Source of the DNA: an uncultured Latescibacterota bacterium
GTDB lineage: Bacteria; Latescibacterota; UBA2968
Assembly (NCBI GenBank): GCA_951812755.1
Contig: OX638329.1
Location: forward strand, 481,339-545,338
Length of the DNA stretch: 64,000 nucleotides
Direction of reading: 5' to 3'
Part shown: piece after piece, positions 7,831 to 17,259 of the stretch
How positions within the stretch are numbered: the stretch's first letter is position 1
Layout of the letters: each line of letters starts with the position of its first letter
Notes under the pieces: model-generated
The model's input: the letters and a program-made list of their open reading frames with translations, nothing else
Told to the model about the DNA's origin: nothing
Databases searched by the model: none
Program-made: the position numbers and the translations under genes

Positions 7831-10245
7831 TCATTCATCTCGCAACTCTTTCACGGGGTTTGTTCGCACAATGCGTGTGGTGTGATATGAAATTGCCGCA
7901 AGTGCCAGGGCGATACAGCCAATCGCCGGTCCTGCAAAGTGCATTGGTTCCAGTGGCATCTGAAAAGGGAAGCGCTGCAGATACGCGCGCATCGCAAAAA
8001 AGGACATGGTGCATCCAGTGATACACCCAATGGTCGCAAGACGGACTATGGGTAAGGATAGTAAGACAAAGAGAGAGCGTGCGGAAGCACCCAGAACTTT
8101 GCGAACGCCAACTTCTTTTGTGCGGCGGGACAGCAGGTGCATGGCAAGCCCGATCAATCCGACACAGGCGACAATAATCGCCATGAGCGAAGCCGTATAG
8201 CCGATGGATTGATACATTTTTCGGGGATCCCGAATGGAATTTACAAGGTCATCCTGCAAAAGACCGAACTGCGGTATAACATCTGGCGCGACTTCGGACC
8301 AGAGTTGCTTTAACAGTGCTTCGGTTTCCGTTGCCATATCCGGTCGGAGGCGCACCAGTATAGCCCGAATCGCGGTTTCGGGATCTTTGTGAATGACCAG
8401 CGGACCCATGGGAGGCAATATATTTTGAAAATAAAAATCAGGAACGACGCCTACTATCTGGGGGTGCTCAACTTGTCCCACTTGAAATGGAAATGTCTGA
8501 CCAGGTGCGTGTGTCCATTCAAATTGCTTTGCGAAGTGTTCGTTGACCAAAACTTCGTTAATCGGCCCGTTCGGGTCCAGATTTTTTCCTGAGACCAGAT
8601 CTATGCCGAGTGTTTTTAGAAAATCGCCGCGCACTTTGTAATGCCATATTATCGTTTCCGAATTGGTCAGCTTTTTCATGCCTGCTGACCACAATACCGG
8701 GATATTATTCACGGCGGACAGTTCAACAACACCTGGGAGTTGCTCTGCTTTTTGGCGAAAGCGCTCGTAATAAATTTCTGCTTCGTCTCCCGGTACTTTG
8801 GGCTGTATGACCATTAAATGGCGCATGTCGAATCCTCTATCCATCGAAGCGAAGTGATTAGTTATCTGTACCATAATCGCGGAGGATGCCACCAAAAATA
8901 CAGCTACGGCAAATTGAACGACCAATAGAAATTGGCTCAGGCGTGCTCTCTGTCCCGGAGATGCCTCACCTTTGAGGGCATTTACGGGCTGAAGCCGCGA
9001 TAACAGCCAGGACGGGTAGAAGCCTGCCAGAATTGACAATAGTACGGGCAACACAAGAATGAAGAGGAATCCCGTCATGTTCCCCTGAAGTTGAGGATTA
9101 TAGTGAGGAAAGAAGGGAAAGAGAGACGCGAAATGGGGCAGCAATAGTTCGTTTGCGCTCAATGCCAGTCCCATTGCGATAAAACAGAGAATCAAGGATT
9201 CGAGGATGGTCTGCCCAATAATATGGCGGCGTGTTGCACCGAGGGTTTTGCGTATGCCGACTTCAGTGCCACGCGACATGAGTCTGCCAATGGTTACGAT
9301 GCCAAAATTGACGGCTCCCACAATGAGCACGAGAAGCCCCACCAGAGATAGCAAGACCAGAAAATGTTGCGGCATGTTTCTCACTTGAAGTCCGGACATT
9401 TCGAATTTGGGCAATGCAGACAGGGGTTGAAGATGGACATGAAAGGGAGACGCTTCCTTTGTCCATTGTCCCTCGGCGCGATGGTTGTCAATCTGTTTGG
9501 CAAAATAAGTGTCTGAAAAGTAGGGCAACCGACGCTTTATGTGATCGGGGGTAATATTTTCTTTTAATTGCAAAAAGAGCATGGCCTCAGATTCACCCCG
9601 CGGATCAGACGCTGCACGCTGAATCAGGTGCTGATATGGAATTAACAAATCGAACTGCAAACTCGAATGGTGCGAAAGCGTTTCGACTATACCGCTGATG
9701 GTAAAATGTTCGCGCACGTTGTTTTTCACCAGGGTCAATGAGGTTCCAACGATGTCGGTGATTGCTCTGTCACGCGATAGTTTTTCAGCGAGTGTTCGAG
9801 AGATGAGTATGTTTTGCGGATGTGACAGGGTCTCGGGATTTCCGTAAAGTACGGGGAATGAAAAGAGCGACAAAAATGCGGGATCGACATAGGCCGCCAG
9901 GTCTCTCCGGAAAAGGTCGTCCTCGTAGAGATATGTAAGATGGCTTAACCGGTATCGACAAACTGTTGCCATTTCGTGCAACTCATCCGCGAGCAACGGC
10001 CCGGCATGGGCGCGAAAAGATGCGTGTTGTCGCTCCCACTCGGTCTGAGCCATTTCACTGGTGCGATAGATCCAGTAGATTCGATCTGCGTTGTCGTGGA
10101 ATTCATCTCGCGTGCGATAGCGGTCTTCGACGATGACAAAGACCATCAACGCACACGTAATGCCCACTGATAGGCCCAACACGCTCATCACACTGGCAAT
10201 TCGGTCGCGTTTGAGTCGCCGCCATGCGATTTTGAGGTTTTTCAT
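7831..10245 (-). CDS. FtsX/MacB-like ABC permease B (operon 1)
   Basis: 804-residue permease of the same two-module layout, but of a distinct subgroup that starts MKNLKIAWRRLKRDRIAS and has no MIKNYLTVA leader. First TM near 19-40, periplasmic domain, FtsX module with TEVGIRKTLGATRR, second module with KEVGVRKVLGASARS, ending NPVKELRDE. GGAG lies seven bases before the start. It is almost identical to permease B' at 21250-23664, so the B-C pair was duplicated recently. It follows permease A by 40 bases. Confidence 0.9.
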   Translation of the reverse strand: MKNLKIAWRRLKRDRIASVMSVLGLSVGITCALMVFVIVEDRYRTRDEFHDNADRIYWIYRTSEMAQTEWERQHASFRAHAGPLLADELHEMATVCRYRLSHLTYLYEDDLFRRDLAAYVDPAFLSLFSFPVLYGNPETLSHPQNILISRTLAEKLSRDRAITDIVGTSLTLVKNNVREHFTISGIVETLSHHSSLQFDLLIPYQHLIQRAASDPRGESEAMLFLQLKENITPDHIKRRLPYFSDTYFAKQIDNHRAEGQWTKEASPFHVHLQPLSALPKFEMSGLQVRNMPQHFLVLLSLVGLLVLIVGAVNFGIVTIGRLMSRGTEVGIRKTLGATRRHIIGQTILESLILCFIAMGLALSANELLLPHFASLFPFFPHYNPQLQGNMTGFLFILVLPVLLSILAGFYPSWLLSRLQPVNALKGEASPGQRARLSQFLLVVQFAVAVFLVASSAIMVQITNHFASMDRGFDMRHLMVIQPKVPGDEAEIYYERFRQKAEQLPGVVELSAVNNIPVLWSAGMKKLTNSETIIWHYKVRGDFLKTLGIDLVSGKNLDPNGPINEVLVNEHFAKQFEWTHAPGQTFPFQVGQVEHPQIVGVVPDFYFQNILPPMGPLVIHKDPETAIRAILVRLRPDMATETEALLKQLWSEVAPDVIPQFGLLQDDLVNSIRDPRKMYQSIGYTASLMAIIVACVGLIGLAMHLLSRRTKEVGVRKVLGASARSLFVLLSLPIVRLATIGCITGCTMSFFAMRAYLQRFPFQMPLEPMHFAGPAIGCIALALAAISYHTTRIVRTNPVKELRDE

Positions 10246-10285
10246 TTTTTATCTCCAGTAAGTCAACCAGAACAGGCATTATTCC

Positions 10286-12712
10286 CTACTCATCTCGCAG
10301 TGCATCAATCGGATTGGATCGCGCTGCGCGAATGGCCTGCATGCTCACGGTCCCAAAGGCAATAATCAGTGCCATTATCGCGCTCACGATAAATGGCAAG
10401 ACATTCAGACCTGTTTGGTAGGCAAACCCGGAGAGCCAGTCGCGCATCAGATAGTAGGCGATTGGCCAGGCGATGAGATTGGCGAGCAGGATGAGCAATA
10501 TAAATTCGCGGGAGAGTAGCATGACCAGATGCGATGTGGATGCGCCCAGTACTTTTCGCACGCCAATTTCTTTGGTGCGAGATTGAACCATGAATGCGGC
10601 CAGTCCGAACAGTCCCAAACAGGCTACAAAAATTGCGAGCAACGAAAATACCCCGAGCATTTTGCCGGTAAGCCGTTCGTTGAAATAGTACCACTGTATG
10701 ATCTCGTCCAAAAACATATATCGAAAGGATGCCTCTGGCACAAAGTGTTTCCACTGGGTTTCGAGAAAAGACAGGGTTTGCGCGGTGTTTTCTGGGCGGA
10801 TGCGCAGGGCCAGCCAAACAAACAGCTCCCATCTGCCTACAAATCCCATGGGTGCGATTTCTTCTCGGAGCGTCAAGCTGTGGTAATCTTTTACGACCCC
10901 AATTACTGTCAGGGATCGGTTTCCAGATGATGATACAATCTGCTTGCCAATCGGGTCATCCTCCCAGCCGAGCAGGCGCACGGCTGTTTCGTTCAAGATG
11001 ATTGCCTGTGATGTATCGCTGGCAACATCTGCTGAAAAGGCGCGACCGCGAAGTACGGGAATGTCAAATGTTTCAAAGAATGAATTATCTACTTCGTTTA
11101 TGCGAATTGTCTGTTCTTTTGTTCGGTCTCCATCGGGCCAGATTAGTCGTGGTCGTCCGCCGTATCCCGAGATGTCGTATCGCAGTGCCGACGCACTGAG
11201 GATATTGGGGTGTTCGAGAAAGACTTGTTTGACCATCTGGTGGCGTGCCGAAAGGCGTTTTAGGGGGACGGCTTCGTGCTCACGGTCGTGAGCAAAGATC
11301 GGTACACTTACAATATGATCGCGTGCAAAACCCATATCTTTGGTTTCTGTAAATCGCAGTTGCTGATAAACCACGAGGGTGCAGATTACCAGCAAGATGG
11401 ACATGCCAAATTGGAAAACTACGAGTCCTTTCTTCAGTCCTTTAGAACCCGGGGAGGAAGACGCGCTGCCTTTTAACGCGGTCACCGGACGAAAGGATGA
11501 GAGGAAAAACGCCGGATACCATCCTGCCAGTAATCCGACCAACAATGTTAGTGCCAATACCGCTGGCGCACCTGCTATTACTGTAGCCGCGTTGAGGTGC
11601 AAATCGCCGCGCACAAATTGGTTGAATAAGGGCAGGCATAACTCGACCAGTGCGAGGGCAATCAGCAGGGCGGCGCAGGTTAAAAGCAGGGATTCAGTCA
11701 AAAACTGGACCATCAATTGTGGACGATGCGCGCCAACCACTTTTCGCACGCCGACTTCGCGCTTGCGGGTGACAGCCCGTGCAGTTGCCAGATTTGTAAA
11801 GTTCACGCACGCAATGACCACTACGATCAGTCCGATAGCCGCCAGCATGTAAATTTGTTGTATGGGACTGTTGGCAGTTGGGTTAAAATCGGATTCGCCA
11901 TACAGGTACACCCGGTGTAGAGGCTGCAAATAGTAGGTGTTTTTTGCTGCAACTTCATCTCCCATATACTGCGTGATCAACGGTTGCATTTTTGCTTGGA
12001 GAGTTTCTGTGGTTTGTCCTGCTTTTAATAGCAAAAAGGTTTTTACAGGCCGCCACGATTGCGTGGGGCGCCACATAGTCCACGTTTCTTGCGTTTCTTC
12101 TACGGAGGGTATTGTGGTTGTGAGCAAATGAAATTGAAGGTCTGATAGAAGGTGTGGCGCCTTGACTATGCCAGTAACTGTGTATTCGCCTGGAAAATTG
12201 CGGTTTTCGATTGAAATTGTTTGGCCCATTGGGTCTGTGTCGCCAAATAAGTGTTGTGCCATGTCGTCGGTAATAACCGCAGAGTAGGGTAGGCGAAAAA
12301 CGGTCTCTAAGTCGCCTTTTATGAGGGGAAAATCGAATACATCCAAAAAGTTATCATCTACCAGTGCTAGGGTATATAGATTCTTGTGGTCGCCATATTT
12401 TGCAGATACACCCCATCGCCAGATACGCACAGTTGTTTCTACTTCGGGAAATGTTTCTTCCAACACGGGACCGAGTGCGCCTGATGTGCCTTCGTCGTAT
12501 GTTGTTTGCGTACTGCTGCGTTCTTCTCGAATTACTTTGTAAATGCGGTCACCCAGAGCGTGATCGCGATCTATTGAAATCTCTTGTTGGATGTACAACA
12601 GGATCAAGATGCCACACGCCAGGCCAATGGCAAGTCCCAAGACATTGATGGATGTGTACAATTTGTGCCGCATCAGATTGCGGATCGCAACGGTCAGATA
12701 ATTTTTGATCAT
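10286..12712 (-). CDS. FtsX/MacB-like ABC permease A, first gene of operon 1
   Basis: 808-residue permease: MIKNYLTVAIRNLMRHK leader, TM1 (INVLGLAIGLACGILILLY), MacB_PCD-like periplasmic domain, FtsX module (KREVGVRKVVGAHRPQL), second periplasmic domain and second FtsX module (KEIGVRKVLGAS), ending NPIDALRDE. AGGAG lies eight bases before the ATG. It is first in operon 1 and is headed by a sigma-54 promoter about 90 bases upstream with a twin activator site. The paralogue A' at 26896-29325 has the same promoter region. Substrate unknown; no partner ATPase is encoded nearby. Confidence 0.9.
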   Translation of the reverse strand: MIKNYLTVAIRNLMRHKLYTSINVLGLAIGLACGILILLYIQQEISIDRDHALGDRIYKVIREERSSTQTTYDEGTSGALGPVLEETFPEVETTVRIWRWGVSAKYGDHKNLYTLALVDDNFLDVFDFPLIKGDLETVFRLPYSAVITDDMAQHLFGDTDPMGQTISIENRNFPGEYTVTGIVKAPHLLSDLQFHLLTTTIPSVEETQETWTMWRPTQSWRPVKTFLLLKAGQTTETLQAKMQPLITQYMGDEVAAKNTYYLQPLHRVYLYGESDFNPTANSPIQQIYMLAAIGLIVVVIACVNFTNLATARAVTRKREVGVRKVVGAHRPQLMVQFLTESLLLTCAALLIALALVELCLPLFNQFVRGDLHLNAATVIAGAPAVLALTLLVGLLAGWYPAFFLSSFRPVTALKGSASSSPGSKGLKKGLVVFQFGMSILLVICTLVVYQQLRFTETKDMGFARDHIVSVPIFAHDREHEAVPLKRLSARHQMVKQVFLEHPNILSASALRYDISGYGGRPRLIWPDGDRTKEQTIRINEVDNSFFETFDIPVLRGRAFSADVASDTSQAIILNETAVRLLGWEDDPIGKQIVSSSGNRSLTVIGVVKDYHSLTLREEIAPMGFVGRWELFVWLALRIRPENTAQTLSFLETQWKHFVPEASFRYMFLDEIIQWYYFNERLTGKMLGVFSLLAIFVACLGLFGLAAFMVQSRTKEIGVRKVLGASTSHLVMLLSREFILLILLANLIAWPIAYYLMRDWLSGFAYQTGLNVLPFIVSAIMALIIAFGTVSMQAIRAARSNPIDALRDE

Positions 12713-12798
12713 GATCCTATCTCCTGTTCCGTCCAGCTATTTCGCAGCCAGAAGTTAGCCATTCATCTTTCAGGTAGTGTGAATGTATAAAAATAACA

Positions 12799-12814
12799 AG
12801 CAATTTTTGTGCCA
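12799..12814 (-). promoter_or_regulatory. Sigma-54 promoter of operon 1
   Basis: Reading minus: TGGCACAAAAATTGCT, with the invariant GG and GC separated by exactly ten bases, a perfect -24/-12 pair. The same element is conserved at 29411-29426 and 38979-38995, each before the first gene of a permease operon. Transcription here would need RpoN and an NtrC-type activator encoded elsewhere. Confidence 0.85.
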
Positions 12815-12877
12815 AAAACTTCTTTTCTATGTTTTACAAGTAGTTATGAAAATTTGTGTCATGAGCACAGTTCAATA

Positions 12878-12918
12878 AGTGTCCGATTTTGATACAGTGG
12901 TGTCCGAAAATGAACACT
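12878..12918 (-). promoter_or_regulatory. Twin upstream activator site of operon 1
   Basis: Two related sites in tandem, TGTCCGATTTTGATACA and GTGTCCGAAAATGAACAC in plus orientation. The second is an imperfect palindrome. Their centres are about two DNA turns apart and 75-100 bases upstream of the -24 box, the usual place for an enhancer-binding protein. Virtually identical at the other two operons. Confidence 0.75.
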
Positions 12919-12929
12919 TAGACAATGAA

Positions 12930-12963
12930 AACAGGCACATTGTTTGATTTCAATGTGCCTGTT
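12930..12963 (-). terminator. Terminator hairpin after the HAD gene
   Basis: Thirteen-base arms AACAGGCACATTG / CAATGTGCCTGTT with an eight-base loop, followed on the minus strand by TTTTC. It closes the higB-higA-HAD unit and separates it from the activator site of the next operon. The same stem recurs at 29544-29570. Confidence 0.75.
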
Positions 12964-13007
12964 GTAGCAACCGTAGGAGCAGTGTTTATATAATGGGATT
13001 ACCCGGT

Positions 13008-13712
13008 TTAGTGGATATGACTGACGCGCGCAAGTAATTCAGGTAGTTCCTCAATTTCAGTAATAGATAACCCACGCCAGCCAGTTATGTCTGGTCTTGG
13101 ATCATATACATCTTCTAAATCGACTTGCTTTAGCACAGGCAAGAAACCTATTTCTTCAGCACCGGTCATTTCCTGGCTGCTACCATCGCCCACATAAACA
13201 CAGACATTTGACGGAAGTCCCAACTGTTCATGTGCCCGTTTATATATTTCAATGGCGGGCTTTTGTATTTTTTCTGTACAAGAAAAGAGCGGTAAATCGA
13301 TATGCTCTGCTAAAGGGGATGTGTGCCAGAGTAGCGGGACATCTGGACCACAGTTTGTTATCAATCCAATTTTATAGCCATCATTTTTTAGATTTTGAAG
13401 CGTAAGCAGGACCTCAGCCTTTGGTTTGAGTGTTCTCATTGTGAAGTCGTATCGATATTGTGCGGCAGTGTTGATTTTGCAATCGCCTGGGGAGAGACCA
13501 ATTTGAGCGCAACATACCGCTATATTCTCTTCTATTGACCTGAATTTCCCAATACATCGGTCAGAAAAAGAAAGATCGGATGCGTGTCTAAACGCTTCGT
13601 ATGGCGCCGACAAAGTTTCGGCCATCAATGCAAGTACTTTGTCGTACTTTTTTTTGCTAAAATTATCAACCAGAGTCCCAAACAAGTCGAAAATTATCGC
13701 CTTAAATTTCAT
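13008..13712 (-). CDS. HAD-superfamily hydrolase
   Basis: 234-residue HAD hydrolase of the haloacid dehalogenase/phosphatase type. Motif I is FDLFGTLVD (nucleophile Asp9), motif II LITNCG near 117, motif III Lys in KPAIEIYKRA near 150, and motif IV VGDGSSQEMTGA near 173, where the usual acidic residues appear as E instead of D further along. A helical cap lies between motifs I and II. It starts 26 bases after higA and is in the same direction, so it is probably part of the TA operon. A deleted copy lies after the orphan higA at 1056-1210. Substrate unknown. Confidence 0.85.
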   Translation of the reverse strand: MKFKAIIFDLFGTLVDNFSKKKYDKVLALMAETLSAPYEAFRHASDLSFSDRCIGKFRSIEENIAVCCAQIGLSPGDCKINTAAQYRYDFTMRTLKPKAEVLLTLQNLKNDGYKIGLITNCGPDVPLLWHTSPLAEHIDLPLFSCTEKIQKPAIEIYKRAHEQLGLPSNVCVYVGDGSSQEMTGAEEIGFLPVLKQVDLEDVYDPRPDITGWRGLSITEIEELPELLARVSHIH

Positions 13713-13738
13713 TATACCAAACTCTCTGTCGATGTATT

Positions 13739-14122
13739 CTATACCTCTATCAGTAGATCCGCTGGAATGCCCAGATGCGCTCGCAATACACCAATTTGTT
13801 CAATAGAGAGCGGGCGAGTTCCTTCAAAAAATTCTGCTGTCTGGCGACTATTGCCCAGCCACTTTGCCAGATCCGCCCGGGAAAGCTCCTTCTGCTCCAG
13901 CATAAAATCAACCACTTCCTGGGGTGTCGATTGTTCATAGACAGGCAAATGAATGTCTTCATAAGCCTGCACCAGTACAGACAGAAACTCCAGTCGCTCA
14001 TACGCTTCTGTTCCGGGCTGGGAATCTGTGTCGAGAAGGGTATCGATTTCAGCGATAGCACAATCGTATTCTGCTTCGTTTCTCAATACATGAGGTTTGG
14101 TGAAATCAAGTATGTCAGCCAT
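13739..14122 (-). CDS. higA: HigA-like XRE antitoxin
   Basis: 127-residue antitoxin, MADILDFTKP start at 14122 with AGGAA upstream; in-frame ATGs further 5' lie in the antisense of higB. C-terminal helix-turn-helix (LSRADLAKWLGNSRQTAEFFEGTRPLS). It lies 13 bases after the toxin gene, the toxin-first order of higBA. It neutralises HigB by complex formation and represses its own promoter (family knowledge). Nearly identical to the orphan HigA at 1237-1620. Confidence 0.88.
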   Translation of the reverse strand: MADILDFTKPHVLRNEAEYDCAIAEIDTLLDTDSQPGTEAYERLEFLSVLVQAYEDIHLPVYEQSTPQEVVDFMLEQKELSRADLAKWLGNSRQTAEFFEGTRPLSIEQIGVLRAHLGIPADLLIEV

Positions 14123-14135
14123 CAGGTATTCCTTT

Positions 14136-14432
14136 TTATAAAGTGCCTTCCCGCGTACGACGAGTATATTCTGCGTGTGTGAGGACATGGCGAACATAGA
14201 CTCTTCCCAAATCATATCGCATATCCACAATGAGTCGATATTTGTTGCCGCCGATATTGAAAACGGTACGCCATTGCCCAAGGAAACTGACAGAAGGAAA
14301 ATCCCGGCGTATTTCATGTGGATTAGAATAGTGCTTTAATCGCATGATGGAGAACCAGACCCTGAGAGAGTTCTCTGACTCAGGATGATTCTGCCAAAAT
14401 TCCTGGAGTCTCTTCCGAGTAATTATATGCAT
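14136..14432 (-). CDS. higB: HigB-family mRNA interferase toxin
   Basis: 98-residue toxin of the HigB branch of the RelE superfamily; starts MHIITRKRLQEFW and carries the family's WRTVFNIGGNKYRLIVDMRY core and the ending VYVRHVLTHAEYTRR. These proteins cut mRNA on the ribosome. The ribosome site before the ATG is weak. It is the first gene of the higB-higA-HAD group, downstream of the shared leader that abuts the stop codon of permease D. Length and core look intact. Confidence 0.88.
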   Translation of the reverse strand: MHIITRKRLQEFWQNHPESENSLRVWFSIMRLKHYSNPHEIRRDFPSVSFLGQWRTVFNIGGNKYRLIVDMRYDLGRVYVRHVLTHAEYTRRTREGTL

Positions 14433-14468
14433 TATTGGCGATTACCAGTTTCAGGAGTCCCTTCACGC

Positions 14469-14520
14469 AACATTTACAAATATCTGCAATTTAAGCAAAA
14501 AAACAAGGGTTTATATAGCT
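14469..14520 (-). repeat. Shared TA leader, copy 2
   Basis: Matches the distal half of the leaders at 1638-1720 and 30874-30960 (CATTTACAAATATC, GCAATTTAAGC, AACAAGGGTTTATATA in plus orientation) and runs straight into the stop codon of permease D. The proximal half seen in the other copies is absent; instead higB begins soon after. Confidence 0.65.
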
Positions 14521-16844
14521 CACTCATCTCTCAACGAATCAGCCGGGTTTGCGCGTGCGGCTTTGAGGGTCTGGGTGGTGACGGTTGTGAGTACGACGAG
14601 GAACATGGCTACGCTGCCGAGTAAGAAGGCACCAATACCCAATTCGGTGCGGTAGGCGAAGGTTTGTAACCATTGATTGGTCGCGTAATAGGCGATTGGG
14701 AATGCGATGAGGCTTGATAGGGCGATGTAGAGGACAAATTCTTGTGAGAGCAGGGACAAGATTTGGGATTGCGATGCGCCCAGTACTTTGCGAATGCCGA
14801 TTTCTTTGGTGCGTCTGGTTGTGGCGAGTGCAGCCAGTCCGAATGCGCCGAGTGCGGCGATGAAGATGGCGAATCCTGTGGCGTATTGGATCATTTGGTT
14901 CCAGCGTTCTTCTTTTTTGTATTGTTTGTCCAGGTTTTCATCGATGAATGAGAAGTTGAATGTCTGGTTGAGTGCGACTTTTTCCCACTGTTCTTTGATA
15001 AAAGCGATGGTGCCGGGCACATTTTCGGGGTGAATGCGAACCAATAAGCGTCCGGTGTGGATAAAAAGGGTCATAATGGCGGGTTCAATTTTGTGATGCA
15101 GGGAGCGGAAATGGAAATTTTGAACAACGCCGATGATGGTATTGTCATTGATGGTTTTGCCAATTGGGGCTTCTATGCCGAGTTTCTCAACCAATGCCTC
15201 GTTGACAATAATTGCTTCTTTGGCATCGGTTGGAGATTCTCTGGCGTATGCTCGACCTGCGACGAGTTTTATGTCGAGTGTTTTGAAAAAGTCGTAATCA
15301 ATATTGAGGGTTTCAACGCTTTGCTTTGGGCTTCCTTGATATTTTACGGGCGATGACATCCTCATGTCGTTGTTTAGAGGATGGTTGATCCATGTCGTGC
15401 TGATCACGGCATGGTGAGACCGCAGGGCATCTCGAAAAACCGTTTCTGTGGTTTTATTTTGTTTTTTTAGATCACTGGTCGAGATGGCGATAACGTGTTC
15501 GGTTTGATATCCCAGGGATTGGGTTCGCAAGAATGTGAGCTGTTTGCCCATCATCAGGGTGGTGATGATGAAAAATATGGATAGGGCGAACTGAAAAACG
15601 ATCAGTGCTTTGCCGAAACGATTGCCCGTTTTGATTTGCAATCTGCTCGCGATGATTTGGGTCGGTTGCAATCGGGATAGGATAAGGGCGGGATAGCCCC
15701 CTGCTGTGATGCCTGCGAGGCTGACCAGCAGGATGAGAAAGGCGAGTGTTGTAAGATTCAGACCGTCACTCATGGACAGGGATTTTTCGGCCAAGGTGTT
15801 GAATGTTGGCAAGGCGAGTTCTGCAATGGCAATGCCGGCGATGAGTGCGATGAAGATGAGCAGGAGCGATTCGCCGATAAATTGGTTTGCGATTTGCAGG
15901 CGTTTTGCGCCGACGACTTTCCGCAAGCCGACTTCTCGTGCTCGCGTTGCCTGCCGTCCGAGGGTTAAGGTAGTGAAGTTGACACATGCGATGAACAGGA
16001 CGAGTAGTGCTATGCCCGATAAGATGTATGAGTAAACGGGATTACTGCGACCGCTTACGTACATGGTTTGATCAAAGTGCATTTTGGTGAGTGGTTGAAG
16101 TTTGATCTGGTTTTCGCGCTTTTCATCCCACCAGTTTTTGGTCCATTTGGGAAATTGTTGTTCGAGACTGTTGGGGTGTACATTTGGGGGGAGCATCATG
16201 AAAGTAAATATGCTGTAGAAACTCCATAGGTCTTCAATCTTGCTTTGTTCAAAGGGTAGTAGTAAGTCAAATTGAATTGTGGAGTTTTTGGGCGCGTTTT
16301 TCACGATGCCTGTGATGGTGTAATCCTGGATTTCATTTTTGTGTTCAATCGGAAGTACTGCTCCGACAGGGTTGGCGTTATTGAAATATTTCTGCGCGGT
16401 TTTTTCTGTTATGAGGGCAGAGTATTTGTCTTGAAGGGCATGGGATGGATCGCCTTGAAGGATTGGAAAAGAAAAGGTGTTGAAAAAGTTGGGATCGGTA
16501 AAACCTAATTTTGCCCGAAATGCGCGATTTTCTGTTCCAATTTTCCCTGTGCGAGATGCGAAACGAACAGTTTGCATGTCGGGGAATGCTTCTGTTAATG
16601 CGGGTCCGAGGGGACCGGGTGTTACACCGTGAACGCGCTCGTTTCGTCCTTTTATATAAACTCGATAGATGCGGTCGGCGTTTTCGTGGAAGGTGTCATA
16701 AGTCCATTCGTTGTGGACGAAGAGGTAGGTGAGGATACAAAAGGCGAGGCCGATGGCAATGCCGATGATGTTGATGGCAGAGTAGATGCGGTGTCTGGCG
16801 AGGTTGCGGACCGCCGTTTTCAGATAGCTACTGAATAAAGACAT
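14520..16844 (-). CDS. FtsX/MacB-like ABC permease D, last gene of operon 2
   Basis: 774 residues from MSLFSSYLKTAVRNLARHR. TM1 (INIIGIAIGLAFCILTYLF), periplasmic domain, FtsX module with REVGLRKVVGAKR, second module with KEIGIRKVLGASQ, ending NPADSLRDE. The start at 16844 is fixed by GAGG upstream and by identity with D' and D''; an in-frame ATG at 17015 would translate the antisense of a TA gene. It lies 576 bases after permease C', from which it is separated by an antiparallel TA relic, so it may have its own promoter or depend on read-through. No sigma-54 box was seen before it. Confidence 0.9.
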   Translation of the reverse strand: MSLFSSYLKTAVRNLARHRIYSAINIIGIAIGLAFCILTYLFVHNEWTYDTFHENADRIYRVYIKGRNERVHGVTPGPLGPALTEAFPDMQTVRFASRTGKIGTENRAFRAKLGFTDPNFFNTFSFPILQGDPSHALQDKYSALITEKTAQKYFNNANPVGAVLPIEHKNEIQDYTITGIVKNAPKNSTIQFDLLLPFEQSKIEDLWSFYSIFTFMMLPPNVHPNSLEQQFPKWTKNWWDEKRENQIKLQPLTKMHFDQTMYVSGRSNPVYSYILSGIALLVLFIACVNFTTLTLGRQATRAREVGLRKVVGAKRLQIANQFIGESLLLIFIALIAGIAIAELALPTFNTLAEKSLSMSDGLNLTTLAFLILLVSLAGITAGGYPALILSRLQPTQIIASRLQIKTGNRFGKALIVFQFALSIFFIITTLMMGKQLTFLRTQSLGYQTEHVIAISTSDLKKQNKTTETVFRDALRSHHAVISTTWINHPLNNDMRMSSPVKYQGSPKQSVETLNIDYDFFKTLDIKLVAGRAYARESPTDAKEAIIVNEALVEKLGIEAPIGKTINDNTIIGVVQNFHFRSLHHKIEPAIMTLFIHTGRLLVRIHPENVPGTIAFIKEQWEKVALNQTFNFSFIDENLDKQYKKEERWNQMIQYATGFAIFIAALGAFGLAALATTRRTKEIGIRKVLGASQSQILSLLSQEFVLYIALSSLIAFPIAYYATNQWLQTFAYRTELGIGAFLLGSVAMFLVVLTTVTTQTLKAARANPADSLRDE

Positions 16845-16950
16845 TTTACACCTCGTAAAAATACAGAATTGCAAAACTACGGGAAATTCACCATATTTAA
16901 AATCACGAGAATCAAAAAGAAATTCGCATTGCGTGTTGGAGGCTTTTTTT

Positions 16951-17259
16951 ATGAAAACCGAGCGTAGGACAATCCCAGGGATTATCAAAGACGGTGTGGT
17001 TGTGCCCCAGAGCAATACCCCCTTGCCTAATGGGATCTATGTAGATATTCTCATTCGTCCGGTAGATATGACGCCTGAACTCAAGTCTGAATTAGACCAG
17101 TGGGACAAGGCGAGCGATGAGGCATGGGCACTGATTGATCAAGAGGCAATCTCGCCCACACAACCAGTTCCAAAATTTGGCAGTGCAAAGGGGCTTGTTA
17201 AAATGTCAGATGATTTTGACGAACCTCTTGAAGATTTCGATGGATCTCCTTCCTATTAG
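16951..17259 (+). pseudogene. Chimeric antitoxin relic: MazE-like N-terminus joined to VapB C-terminus
   Basis: The first 64 residues (MKTERRTIPGIIKDGVVVP ... EAWALIDQ) are the same as the MazE-like antitoxin at 26151-26363. After the shared GATTGATCAA the sequence changes to KFGSAKGLVKMSDDFDEPLEDF, the typical end of a VapB antitoxin. The frame then runs into a second junction (DGSPSY) and stops. It is therefore a fusion of two unrelated antitoxins by deletion. It could still be translated (GGAG before ATG 16951), but neither cognate toxin is complete. Confidence 0.7.

Noticed and set aside
16845-16950. A sigma-54 promoter before permeases D and D'
   Set aside because: TGGTGAATTTCCC and TTTTGCA are present, but no GG-N10-GC arrangement and no activator site were found.
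16845-17015. Longer N-termini for permeases D and D' (start MLWGTTTPS)
   Set aside because: These extensions are the antisense of the MazE-like genes; D'' lacks them, and a ribosome site lies before MSLFSSYL.
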